This document shows positions 1 through 7,406 of a stretch of 64,000 bases of DNA, one piece after another. The translations under genes and the position numbers were made by a program. This DNA is from Micropruina glycogenica (GTDB lineage Bacteria > Actinomycetota > Actinomycetes > Propionibacteriales > Propionibacteriaceae). The notes beneath the pieces were generated by a model that was not told the origin of the DNA, searched no databases, and saw only the letters and a program-made list of their open reading frames with translations. The DNA lies in NCBI RefSeq assembly GCF_039524395.1, contig NZ_BAAAGO010000008.1; one strand, written 5' to 3'. Within the stretch, counting starts at the first letter, position 1; each line of letters starts with the position of its first letter.

Positions 1-221
1 TGAGCGATTCGGACCGCAGGCGCCTGATCGTGTGCAACTTCGTCACGGTCGACGGCAGGTACGCAGACGACGACCACGACATCGCCTCGTTGTTCGAGTT
101 TCAACATCCCGATTACCAGGGCGCCGACACCGTCGACCACTACACCACCGGGCTGCTGCGCAACGCGGACGTACTGCTGCTGTCGGGCCGCCGATCGGCC
201 CTGGGCAACCTGAGCTACTGG
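1..221 (+). pseudogene. 5' fragment of a dihydrofolate-reductase-family (RibD C-terminal domain) gene
   Basis: The first 221 bases read in one frame as the amino-terminal part of a RibD_C-type reductase. It has the LIVCNFVTVDGRYADDDHD opening and the block LLLSGRRSALGNLSYW, both typical of actinobacterial members of this family. The codon phase puts an NTG start codon one base upstream of the window, since positions 1-2 are its last two bases. Family members run to roughly 180-220 residues; here homology stops at the Trp codon 219-221 after about 73 residues. The frame then runs on as arginine-rich nonsense that is antisense to a protease gene. The stub lacks most of the NADPH-binding fold and is very unlikely to be active. 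I read it as one half of a rearrangement junction. Confidence 0.7.
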
Positions 222-588
222 TGCCCACCAACGTGGCCGGCAGCCGCTCGCCGCTGTTCATCAGCACCTCGATGCTGCCCCCGGCGACGGCGACGTGAAC
301 GACGTGGTCGTTGGTGACGATCACCCCGTCGGCGGTGGTGATCGCACCGCTGCCGGTGCCGCCCTGGCCGTTCGCGGCGGTGGCGAACACCGTGACCACC
401 GCGGGCAACACTGTCTCGGCCACCCGCACCGCGTCGCACGACCCGACGGTGCTCGGCGCGAAACGAAGGGCGGTGAACGCTCCGGCCGCGCCACCCAGTA
501 GGGCAACCGCGACGCCCGCGGCGGTCAGCACCTTCCAGTCGGTGCGCGGTCGCGTCCGGTCAGCCTCGGCTTTGGATTCGGTGCTCAT
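220..588 (-). pseudogene. 5' fragment of an HtrA/trypsin-like serine protease gene
   Basis: Reading leftward from ATG at 588, about 123 residues look like a membrane-anchored S1C protease. There is a short charged amino terminus, one hydrophobic anchor near residues 20-43, and the trypsin-fold segment with GTGSGAI and VTNDHVV, which holds the catalytic His near residue 95. Homology ends at TLVGT (codon 222-220). The Asp and Ser of the triad, and any PDZ domain, are missing. The frame stays open to position 43 but that tail is the antisense of the neighbouring reductase stub. The two stubs abut at 219-222 with both 3' ends lost, so an inversion or a deletion with rejoining is more likely than point decay. 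Confidence 0.7.
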
Positions 589-674
589 CGGCGCTCCCTT
601 CGCTCACACGAGAGAACCGCCGCTCGCCGACCGGGGCACCCAATGGCCAACTCGGCCAGCCGCCGTCCGACGTC

Positions 675-732
675 ACTGCCTTTGTGACACGTAGCTGCCT
701 GCGTGCGGGCAGTTAGGTGTCACGAAGGCAGT
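675..732. repeat. 58-bp nested palindromic repeat, copy 1
   Basis: Outer arms 675-690 and 717-732 are complementary at 15 of 16 positions (ACTGCCTTTGTGACAC). They enclose a second hairpin with stem CTGCCTGC at 695-702 and GCGGGCAG at 705-712. Total length and internal spacing (16-4-18-4-16) match copies at 2429-2486 and 21553-21610. Apart from this element I see nothing recognisable in the 370-base gap 589-958 except a GGGAAGGGA ribosome binding site before 959. Confidence 0.85.
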
Positions 733-958
733 TGAGTGGACGAAGCGTGCCCGGCACGCCGCGCCGGCGATCATCAGCACGCGACCGACGGTCGGGTAGG
801 CGGTAATTCAACCCATTGCTGCCCCCGTCGATGCGGCGTAGGAACGACGTGGCGCTGCTCGATGAAATCTCTCTCAGGCGCTCGACCGCGCCTGAGCGAA
901 GCCTCGTCGACCAACGTCGCCCGCGCGGGGCGGGCAACTCAACGGGAAGGGACGACTC

Positions 959-1774
959 ATGCGCGCAGTCTCAATCGGACGCACGGCGCTGGCCCTGGCC
1001 GCCGCCGTCGGTCTGACACTCGCCGGTGGAACGATCGCCGAAGCCCATGGAAGCAAGGGTGGGTGGGCCAGGCCGCTCACCTGCACCGGCGGCGAAATCG
1101 CCTCGGGCACCTATGCGAGCATCACGGTCAAGGGCAACTGCTCGATCGCCAAGAACGCGGTGGTCACCGTGAAGGGCGACATCACGATTCGCAAGGGCGC
1201 GGCACTCGACGCCCAGACTTCGCCGTCGACTCTCACCGTGGGTGGTGACGTCTTCGCCGCCAAGGATTCGAGCCTCGGCCTGGGCTGCCAGCCTGCTGCG
1301 CTGATGGGCAACTCGGCGCACCCCTGCGTCGACGCCGACGGCAACCCGATCGAAGACCCCACGGTGTTCTCGACCATCAAGGTCAAGGGCGGCATCACCG
1401 CCCTCGGCGCCAGCGTCATCTTGATCAACGGCGTTCAGGTGGGCCGCAGCGTCACCATCGTGGGCGGTGGCGACCCGGTGATCCCCTGGTCGGTCAAGAA
1501 CACCACGATCACGGGCAACCTGTGGGTGAGCAACGTCGACACCAACTGGTTCGGCGCCCTGTTCAACAAGGTGGGCCGCAACGTGGTGCTGCTCGACATC
1601 ACCCTCGTCGAAGACCACCCGGGCGCTTCTGGACTGGTCTACGTGGTACAGAACACGATCGGCCGCAACCTGTGGTGCAAGGGCCTATCGGGCGTGTCCG
1701 GAGGCTTCGTGCCCGGTGCGGTGAACACCGTGGGCGGCAAGGCACTGGGTCAGTGCGCTGAGCTCGCCGGCTGA
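959..1774 (+). CDS. secreted protein of unknown function with beta-repeat character
   Basis: 271 residues. A Sec signal peptide is clear: MRAVSIGR, then a hydrophobic stretch to about residue 24, with AEAHG at the probable cleavage site. The mature part is rich in Gly, Val, Thr and Asn and shows spaced ITVKGN, VTVKGD, LTVGGD, IKVKGG and ITGNLWV units, a pattern seen in right-handed beta-helix or bactofilin-like surface proteins. Four Cys residues could form two disulfides. No catalytic motif is visible. GGGAAGGGA lies just upstream of the ATG. The gene stands alone and is followed by a strong hairpin at 1783-1817. I do not recognise a named family; an exported or wall-associated structural protein is the most I would infer. 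Confidence 0.75.
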   Translation: MRAVSIGRTALALAAAVGLTLAGGTIAEAHGSKGGWARPLTCTGGEIASGTYASITVKGNCSIAKNAVVTVKGDITIRKGAALDAQTSPSTLTVGGDVFAAKDSSLGLGCQPAALMGNSAHPCVDADGNPIEDPTVFSTIKVKGGITALGASVILINGVQVGRSVTIVGGGDPVIPWSVKNTTITGNLWVSNVDTNWFGALFNKVGRNVVLLDITLVEDHPGASGLVYVVQNTIGRNLWCKGLSGVSGGFVPGAVNTVGGKALGQCAELAG

Positions 1775-1782
1775 AGCCCCGA

Positions 1783-1817
1783 GAACGCCCCTTCTGCATC
1801 GCCCGGAAGGGGCGTTC
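1783..1817 (+). terminator. rho-independent-like terminator hairpin
   Basis: Perfect 12-bp stem GAACGCCCCTTC (1783-1794) and GAAGGGGCGTTC (1806-1817) with an 11-base loop, 8 bases after the stop codon of the secreted-protein gene. No long T-run follows, as is usual for actinobacterial terminators. It also lies between converging genes, so it could serve the leftward copper module too. Confidence 0.7.
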
Positions 1818-1835
1818 GCTTACGTGCAGGGCCGG

Positions 1836-2369
1836 TCACCGCCGCCGCCTCTGGTGTGCGATGAGCCCGCCGGCCACACCGGCGACGACGAGTATGGAGA
1901 CCACCGCCGCCCAGGCGAGCGTGGGTAGTGCGTCACCCGATGATTCAGCGGCCGGGGTGAGGGCTGGGTCGGTTGCGGTCGGCGTGCTCGGACGCACCGT
2001 CAGCGGCCCGACCCTAAACCCGATCCAGCCGGTGGCGGGGTGGTTGTCGTCGGCCACGACCAGTTGGTAGGCGAGCCGGTACTGGCCGTGCGGCAGCGGT
2101 TCGGCCAGCGTGAATCGGACGGCGGTGTCGTCATCGGTGTAGACCGGTGCGGTGAGTGGCACGGGGGTGCCGCCGTCCACGGTCAGTGCATAGGTGGCCA
2201 TGGCGGGCTTCACGGCCGAGGTGAAGCGCAGCTCGATGAACTCGACCCGATCGACCTGGGTGCCGTCGGCAGGTGTGGACGACTCGACCACCGAGGTGTG
2301 CGCCGACGCGACACCGGGCCCACCGACGCTCAGCAGCATGGCCGACACGACAGCGACGACCAGGCGCAC
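1836..2369 (-). CDS. CopC-domain copper-binding exported protein
   Basis: About 177 residues from a GTG at 2369. The reading frame is open further upstream, but there it translates repeat DNA, so those residues are not believed. A signal peptide ends at VASAH, giving a mature amino-terminal His (AHTSVVESSTPADG) as in CopC/YobA proteins, where this His ligates Cu(II). The CopC beta-sandwich follows, with VEFIELRFTSAV and VVADDNHPATGWIGFRV; the last segment holds a further His. A Pro/Thr-rich linker leads to one carboxy-terminal membrane helix and an RRRR tail, so the protein is probably anchored outside the membrane. It is third in a leftward copper module after PCuAC and DyP peroxidase. The exact start is uncertain because no good ribosome binding site precedes 2369. 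Confidence 0.8.
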   Translation of the reverse strand: MRLVVAVVSAMLLSVGGPGVASAHTSVVESSTPADGTQVDRVEFIELRFTSAVKPAMATYALTVDGGTPVPLTAPVYTDDDTAVRFTLAEPLPHGQYRLAYQLVVADDNHPATGWIGFRVGPLTVRPSTPTATDPALTPAAESSGDALPTLAWAAVVSILVVAGVAGGLIAHQRRRR

Positions 2370-2428
2370 CCAGCGCGGGGGTGCGGGACGTTGCCCTCGC
2401 CCGCGTGCGGTGAATCGGGTGCGAAGTG

Positions 2429-2486
2429 ACTGCCCTTGTGACACGTAGCTGCCTGCACGCAGGCAGTGAGGTGTCACGAAGGCAGC
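2429..2486. repeat. 58-bp nested palindromic repeat, copy 2
   Basis: Outer arms 2429-2444 and 2471-2486 with inner stem CTGCCTGC (2449-2456) and GCAGGCAG (2459-2466). In this copy the inner stem is perfectly paired, whereas copies 1 and 3 have a G in place of A. It lies just upstream of the likely copC start and would form a hairpin in the DyP-copC intergenic transcript. Confidence 0.85.
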
Positions 2487-2531
2487 TACGTGCGGTGTTG
2501 GACGAGCCGTGCCCGACCCGGTCGCACTTCT

Positions 2532-2616
2532 GGGGAACCGCTGATCAACGCGGCGGTCGTTGGTTGAGCTTGTCGAAACCCCTAGCCGCAGCCGATCTCG
2601 ACAAGCTCGACCAGCG
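2532..2616. repeat. dispersed family-A repeat (inverted pair with shared flank)
   Basis: GTTGGTTGAGCTTGTCGAAA at 2559 is followed in inverted orientation by TCTCGACAAGCTCGACCAGC up to 2616. The upstream flank beginning GGGGAACCGCTGATCAACGC at 2532 is also present, slightly diverged, at 4512. The two copies are therefore about 85 bp long and probably share a common origin. Confidence 0.8.
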
Positions 2617-2638
2617 ACAATCAACGCTTCCCTACTCC

Positions 2639-3871
2639 TCATGCGAGCAGACCCTCGCCGATGTAGCCGTTCTCGTCGCAGCCCGGGGGCAGCGCGAAGA
2701 CCGCCGAGCCGATCGGCACCGTCCAGGCGTTCAGCAGGTCCTGCTCAGCCAGCCGCTGCTGCACCGGCAGGTACTGCGCGGCGATGTCGGCCTGGTAGGT
2801 GACGAACAGCAGCCCGGCATCGGCACCGCTCTCGACATTGGAGTCGTCGTAGTTGTACGGACGACGCAGAAACCGGTCGTTCTGCTGGTGGGGCCGGGCC
2901 CGGGCCATGTGCGAGAACGGTGGGATGACCGGCAGACCGTTGGCGTCCACGGCGGCGAAGTCGGCCTGGTCGGTGGCCGCGGTACCGGTCAACGGCGCCC
3001 CGGAGGCGAGCCGCCGTCCGATGGTCAGTTCCTTGTCGGGGGTGTCCAACTCGTCCCAGGTGTCCAGTTGCATCGTGATCCGGCGCAGCACCAGCGTCGT
3101 ACCGCCGGCGAACCAGCCGGTCTGCGGGCCGGCCCAGACCACCGCGTCGAAGTCCGGCGTGGCGGGCACCGGGTTCACGGTGCCGTCCAACTGGCCCATC
3201 AGGTTGCGGCTCACCTCGGCGCCGTGCAGCGCCACCCGCGGCTGGGTGAAGCCGCGCTGCACCCAGCGCGGCTTGGCGAAGCTGCGGGTGGTCTTGGTGA
3301 CCTGCCGCACGGCGTGCGCCAGCACCAGCGGATCGTCGGCGCACACCTGCACCAGCAGGTCGCCGTCGCAGAACTGCGGCTTGAGCTGGTCGATGCCGAA
3401 GGCCGGCAGCTCGGTCAGGCCGGACGGCTGCCGCTGCATCAGGCCGAGCTGGGTGAAAAAGCGTGGGCCGAAACCGAAGGTGAAGGTGAGCCGGGCGGGC
3501 GTGCGGGCCAGCTCCGGCTCCTGGTCGCCGAGCACCGGGGTGGCGGCGGTCAGCCGGCGGGCGTCGTCGGTGAGCAGCTTCATCAGCCGCACGGCCGCGG
3601 CCCGGTCGGTGGCACCGCGCAGGTCGAACGCCAGGAAGGCGGCATGGGTCTGCGGCTGGGTGGCGATGCCGGCCTGATGCGGGCCGTGGAACGGCACCAG
3701 CGAGTCGTCCGCCTCGGGAGCGGCGGCGGGTTCAGTGGGCTGACCGGCCAGCGCGTAGCCGGCGGCCACCCCCACCGAGGTGGCCGCGACCGCTCCCCCG
3801 GCGGCCAGCAGTCCGCGCCGGGACACCGATGTCGTGGGAGCCGGGGTGTCCGAGTCGCCGGACGTGGTCAT
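2639..3871 (-). CDS. Dyp-type (dye-decolourising) haem peroxidase, Tat-exported
   Basis: 410 residues. The amino terminus carries a twin-arginine signal (SVSRRGLLAAGGAV and a hydrophobic stretch ending near AGYALAG), so the folded haem enzyme is exported. The core shows the DyP GxxDG-type motif as MGQLDGTVNP, with the distal catalytic Asp. The haem-ligand region IPPFSHMARARP contains the probable proximal His. Length and motif order fit class A/EfeB-DtpA enzymes. It lies 4 bases downstream of the PCuAC gene and upstream of copC. In Streptomyces lividans the homologous trio (ECuC, CopC, DtpA) links copper delivery to an exported DyP. I infer the same role here; an EfeB-like part in iron uptake is less likely because no efeU/efeO neighbours are present. 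Confidence 0.92.
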   Translation of the reverse strand: MTTSGDSDTPAPTTSVSRRGLLAAGGAVAATSVGVAAGYALAGQPTEPAAAPEADDSLVPFHGPHQAGIATQPQTHAAFLAFDLRGATDRAAAVRLMKLLTDDARRLTAATPVLGDQEPELARTPARLTFTFGFGPRFFTQLGLMQRQPSGLTELPAFGIDQLKPQFCDGDLLVQVCADDPLVLAHAVRQVTKTTRSFAKPRWVQRGFTQPRVALHGAEVSRNLMGQLDGTVNPVPATPDFDAVVWAGPQTGWFAGGTTLVLRRITMQLDTWDELDTPDKELTIGRRLASGAPLTGTAATDQADFAAVDANGLPVIPPFSHMARARPHQQNDRFLRRPYNYDDSNVESGADAGLLFVTYQADIAAQYLPVQQRLAEQDLLNAWTVPIGSAVFALPPGCDENGYIGEGLLA

Positions 3872-3875
3872 CAGC

Positions 3876-4442
3876 TCATCCGTGCGAGGGTGAACCGCTG
3901 GGGCTGGGCGCGTAGGACTCGTTGGCGTTCGGCAGGTCGCGCCCGACCGCGCTGACCGTCACCTTCTGGCCGTCCGACAAGGTGAGTTCGGCGGTCACCG
4001 GGTCGCCCGCCTTGATGTCGCGGGTGAGCCCGATCAGCATGATGTGCAGTCCGCCCGGGCCGAGTTCCAACGTGCCGTTGGCCGGCACCACGAAGCCGCC
4101 CTCTCGCTGCTGCATCTTCATGCTGCCGTCCTTCATCACCACTTCGTGCAGCTCCACCGTCATGGCGGCGTCAGACGTGCCGCTGACCACGGTGATGGGT
4201 GAGGATGAGCTGTTGGTCAGGGTGCCGAAGATCGCCGACATCGCCATGTCGCCGCTCTTGCCGGCCGCCTTCACATAGCCGTCGGTCAGGGTCAGGGCCG
4301 CAGCGGTGGACGCCGCCGCCGACGCCGAACTGGCCGCGGGTGAGGCCGGCGTGGCCGGTGCGGCGCACCCGGTAGCCGCGGCGACCAGGCAGGTGGCACC
4401 CACGAGTGCTGTGACAGCGCGCGAAACGCGGTGGCAGGTCAT
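3876..4442 (-). CDS. periplasmic-type copper chaperone PCu(A)C, lipoprotein
   Basis: 188 residues from ATG at 4442, preceded by AAAGGA. The longer open frame to 4604 is repeat DNA. The signal sequence ends in the lipobox ATGC (Cys26), followed by an Ala/Ser-rich linker. The PCuAC domain contains the Cu(I) ligands His99, Met103, Met110 and the GLHIM pair His133/Met135, close to the family pattern H-x10-M-x21-H-x-M. It would capture Cu(I) outside the membrane and pass it to cuproproteins. It is the first gene of the leftward copper module with the DyP peroxidase (4-base gap) and CopC. The His-rich tail end (SPSHG) is short. Confidence 0.9.
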   Translation of the reverse strand: MTCHRVSRAVTALVGATCLVAAATGCAAPATPASPAASSASAAASTAAALTLTDGYVKAAGKSGDMAMSAIFGTLTNSSSSPITVVSGTSDAAMTVELHEVVMKDGSMKMQQREGGFVVPANGTLELGPGGLHIMLIGLTRDIKAGDPVTAELTLSDGQKVTVSAVGRDLPNANESYAPSPSGSPSHG

Positions 4443-4511
4443 GCGAAAGTTCCTTTGACTTGCTCTTTCGCTCTCAATGGAGCGTGACCAGCCCAGCTTA
4501 ACCGAGCGGTT

Positions 4512-4598
4512 GGGGAAGCGTTGATCAATGCGCGGGCTCGTTGGTTGAGCCCGTCGAAACTCCAAGCCGCAACGGGTCTCGACAAGCTCGACCAGCGG
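4512..4598. repeat. dispersed family-A repeat, sister of 2532-2616
   Basis: Same organisation as 2532-2616: flank GGGGAAGCGTTGATCAATGC, then GTTGGTTGAGCCCGTCGAAA, then inverted GTCTCGACAAGCTCGACC ending at 4598. It occupies the gap between the PCuAC promoter and the end of the LarA-like gene. The module is thus bracketed by two copies of the same long repeat. Confidence 0.8.
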
Positions 4599-4628
4599 TG
4601 ACACCGAGCGGCGACGCGTACGGAGCGC

Positions 4629-5930
4629 CTACGTGACCCGGTCGTACAACCGTTCCCGGGTGCTCCACAGACCCGCCGACGGCGTGGAGATAAAGAAGAC
4701 CCGCTCCCCGTCGTCCATGGTGTTCCAGCCGTCCTTCATCACCGCGGGGTCGTACCGCTTGAGCGCCTCGTCGAGGTCGAGGTAGCCGTAGCCCACCGAC
4801 TCGATCTCTTCTTTGCTCAGGTGCGCCGGCGCGTAGGTGATGGTGAAGCGGCCCTCGGGCGAGCCGTGCACCAGGTGCGCGGTGCCGTGCGGAATGTCCT
4901 GCATGTCGTCGCTGTCGGGGTACAGGGCCAGCACCTCGGCGCTGGTCAGGTAGCCGTACTTGCGAATCAGGTCGTCCACCTCGGGCTGCTCGCCGAAGCG
5001 TCCGACACCGGGCGCGATCACCAGCAACTCGCCGCCGTCGGCCATCGCCATGCGGGTGCGGTAGACGGCCTTGTTGGCCACCCAGGTGGCGCGAAACTCG
5101 TCGGCCTGCATCACTGCGACGATCTTGTCGACCGGCTCGTCGAACACGGTGATGTTCTGCTCGCGGCTGAGCTTGGCGGCGTCCAGATAGGTGTCGAGGT
5201 CGTCGCCCACGAACACGCCGGTGTGAATCAGCGAACCCGTGTCGTCGTAACTCATCACCACCTGCACGTACACGTCGGGCAGGTCGCCCAGAAAGTGGTC
5301 TTCGGCGTAGTTGAAGCAGCGCCGCACCGGCGTCAGCAGGTTGCCCAGGTTGTTCTCGATGCCGTACACCGCCGACGCCATGTGCGCAGCACCCAGGGTG
5401 CGCTTGCCGCCGAGGCCGATGAAGTAGTTCTTGTTGTGGTTGGCGAAGCCCAGCACCTCATGCGGCACCACGTGGCCGATGTTGATGATCAGGTCCCACG
5501 GTTCGGTGACCGTCATGGTGTTGAGGTCGATCGGAATCTCCCAATCGACCGCTCCCCCGGTTTCGGTGCGGACGACCTCGGCCGGCACGGTGCCCACGTG
5601 CGTGACGCCGTTCTTCCAGTCGTGGGCGTGGATGCGTTCTTCTGGAATGGTGCCGAACATCCACCGGTTATCCTCGGGCGTGTGCGGCACGTGCTGGCCC
5701 AGCGTGGGAATGACGTGCACCTCGGCGCCGACCTGCGTGAGTTGGTTGTACAGGTACTCGGTCATCCAGCCGACGCCCGCATGGGCCCGGGTGATGTCGG
5801 GCGGTAGCAGCAGCACCCGGTTGAGCCGGTCGATCGACAATCGCTCGACTGCCTCGCTGACCGTGCGGTCGAGTAGTTCTTCGATGGTCGGACGGTCGAT
5901 GCGCACGTCGGTGTGCTGAAACCAGGTCAT
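4629..5930 (-). CDS. lactate racemase (LarA) N-terminal-domain family protein
   Basis: About 433 residues from ATG at 5930; a GTG at 5945 is an alternative. The Rossmann-like amino half has the LarA signature LLPPDITRAHAGVG. The central block has GHVVPHEVLGFANHNKN and IGLGGKRTLGAAHM. These supply the His residues and the Lys that, in LarA, contact and covalently hold the nickel-pincer nucleotide cofactor. The carboxy half is like the substrate-binding lid of this DUF2088 superfamily. LarA itself interconverts D- and L-lactate; several relatives racemise or epimerise other 2-hydroxy acids, so the substrate here is open. The cofactor-making genes larB, larC and larE are not in this window. The gene is monocistronic and lies downstream of the zinc operon on the same strand. 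Confidence 0.8.
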   Translation of the reverse strand: MTWFQHTDVRIDRPTIEELLDRTVSEAVERLSIDRLNRVLLLPPDITRAHAGVGWMTEYLYNQLTQVGAEVHVIPTLGQHVPHTPEDNRWMFGTIPEERIHAHDWKNGVTHVGTVPAEVVRTETGGAVDWEIPIDLNTMTVTEPWDLIINIGHVVPHEVLGFANHNKNYFIGLGGKRTLGAAHMASAVYGIENNLGNLLTPVRRCFNYAEDHFLGDLPDVYVQVVMSYDDTGSLIHTGVFVGDDLDTYLDAAKLSREQNITVFDEPVDKIVAVMQADEFRATWVANKAVYRTRMAMADGGELLVIAPGVGRFGEQPEVDDLIRKYGYLTSAEVLALYPDSDDMQDIPHGTAHLVHGSPEGRFTITYAPAHLSKEEIESVGYGYLDLDEALKRYDPAVMKDGWNTMDDGERVFFISTPSAGLWSTRERLYDRVT

Positions 5931-6047
5931 ACTGCAGTGTGGCACCCCACGACCGGCGGCCAGCAGCAGTTGCCACCGGTTGCCTGGGTGATCGCCCGGT
6001 CATGAGCCGGGTTCGCGGCCCTGCCGGCCGATCACCAACCGACGCGA

Positions 6048-6467
6048 TCAGGTCGTGGGCCGGACGGCGGGCGCACAGTCGGCACAGAGCCCGAACACCT
6101 CGACCACATGCCGGGTGACGGTGTAGCCGTGCTCGTGGGCGGCGGTGAGGATCCAGGCCTCATTGAGCTCCACTTCTTCGGCCTTGCCGCAGTTCTCGCA
6201 AATAAGGTGGTGATGGTGCCGGCCGTCCCTGGCGCAGGTGCGGTAGAGCTGGCCCTCGGCTCCGAGCACGGTGTCGGCATCACCCGACTCAGCCAGCGCG
6301 TTCAGTTGGCGGTACACGGTGGCGATGCCGACGGGCGTGCCGGCGTCGTACAGCTGCCGATGCACCTGCTGGGCCGAGACGAAGCCCGGGGACGAGTCGA
6401 GCGCCTGCCTGATGGCGTCCTTCTGCACGGTTCGGCGGGTGGCCCGTGCCCGGGTGCCGCTCTCCAT
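6048..6467 (-). CDS. zur: zinc uptake regulator Zur (Fur family)
   Basis: 139 residues. ATG at 6467 is preceded by GAAAGGA. Winged-helix DNA-binding domain at residues 1-85 with GIATVYRQLNAL as the recognition helix region. The dimerisation domain has RDGRHHHHLICENCGKAEEVE and FGLCADC, two CxxC pairs that form the structural zinc site, plus His residues for the regulatory site. Family length is typical. It is the last gene of znuA-znuC-znuB-zur, 68 bases after znuB. That position argues for Zur rather than Fur or PerR. With zinc bound it should repress the operon, so the arrangement is autoregulatory. Confidence 0.93.
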   Translation of the reverse strand: MESGTRARATRRTVQKDAIRQALDSSPGFVSAQQVHRQLYDAGTPVGIATVYRQLNALAESGDADTVLGAEGQLYRTCARDGRHHHHLICENCGKAEEVELNEAWILTAAHEHGYTVTRHVVEVFGLCADCAPAVRPTT

Positions 6468-6535
6468 GGGGCTTCCTTTCCAGAACAGGTCGTTGGTTTC
6501 AGCATAAGCGGGGCCTTGGGCAGCCCAGCAGGGCG

Positions 6536-7402
6536 CTACGCAGTGGCTCTGGCTCGTCCACGAATCTTGGAGATCACCAGACACACCACGAAGATCAGAA
6601 ACGAAATGGTGGTCACGTACGGGCTGATCGGGATCGAGCCACCCAGGGCCAGCATGATGCCGCCGACCATCGACGTGACCGCGAACACGACGCTGAGCAC
6701 CGGCACCAGCACCGGCGACGACGAGATGCGCAGGGCCGCGGCGGCCGGGGTGACCAGCACCGAGAGCACCAGCAGCGCGCCGACGATCTGCACCGACACC
6801 GCCACGGCCAGCCCCAGCAGAATCATGAAGACCAAGGACAGTCCCCAGGTGGGCACGCCGCGGGCGGCTGCCACGTCGGCGTCCACGCTGGCGAACAGCA
6901 GCGGGCGCCAGATCAGCAGCAGGCCGAGCACCACCAACGCCGAGATGGCCAGCAGGGCACCGAGCTGCGGGTCGTCGATGGCGACGATCTGGCCGGTGAG
7001 CAGGCCGAACTTGTTCGCCGCGCGTCCGGAGTACAGCGACAGGCACAAAATGCCCAGGCCGAGACCGAACGGCATGATCACCGCGGTGATCGAGTTGCGG
7101 TCGCGGGCCCTGGCCCCCAGCACGCCGATAAGAAGCGCGGCCAGCAGCGACCCGCCGAGCGCACCGGGCACCACGCCGATGCCGAACAGCAGCCCGGCGG
7201 ACGCCCCCGCGAACGACAACTCGCTGATGCCGTGCACGGCGAACGGCATGTCGCGGGCGATCACGAACACCCCGATCAAACCGCCGACGACACCCAGCAC
7301 CGCGCCGGCGATGATCGAGTTCTGCAGCAGCACCACCAGCTCGCCGTAGTTGTCGAAGACGAACAGCTTCGACCACCAGTCGGTCACTTCGAGCCCCAGC
7401 AT
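6536..7402 (-). CDS. znuB: zinc ABC transporter permease ZnuB
   Basis: 288 residues from ATG at 7402, just after the znuC stop with a GAGGCGG ribosome binding site. Eight or so hydrophobic segments are visible, with the metal-ABC permease (ABC-3 family) features GVVGGLIGVFVIARDMPF, HGISELSFAGA and the coupling region around DADVAAARGVP. It forms the membrane channel for Zn(II) delivered by ZnuA and powered by ZnuC. Manganese or iron transport is possible within this family, but the adjacent zur supports zinc. Confidence 0.93.
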   Translation of the reverse strand: MLGLEVTDWWSKLFVFDNYGELVVLLQNSIIAGAVLGVVGGLIGVFVIARDMPFAVHGISELSFAGASAGLLFGIGVVPGALGGSLLAALLIGVLGARARDRNSITAVIMPFGLGLGILCLSLYSGRAANKFGLLTGQIVAIDDPQLGALLAISALVVLGLLLIWRPLLFASVDADVAAARGVPTWGLSLVFMILLGLAVAVSVQIVGALLVLSVLVTPAAAALRISSSPVLVPVLSVVFAVTSMVGGIMLALGGSIPISPYVTTISFLIFVVCLVISKIRGRARATA

Positions 7403-7406
7403 CGGT

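Noticed and set aside
2370..2642. Amino-terminal extension of the CopC protein to position 2642
   Set aside because: These codons translate the 58-bp palindrome and family-A repeats; the signal peptide begins only near 2369.
4821..7349. Long plus-strand open frames opposite the LarA-like, zur and znuB genes
   Set aside because: No family features or ribosome binding sites; mirror images of well-supported minus-strand genes.
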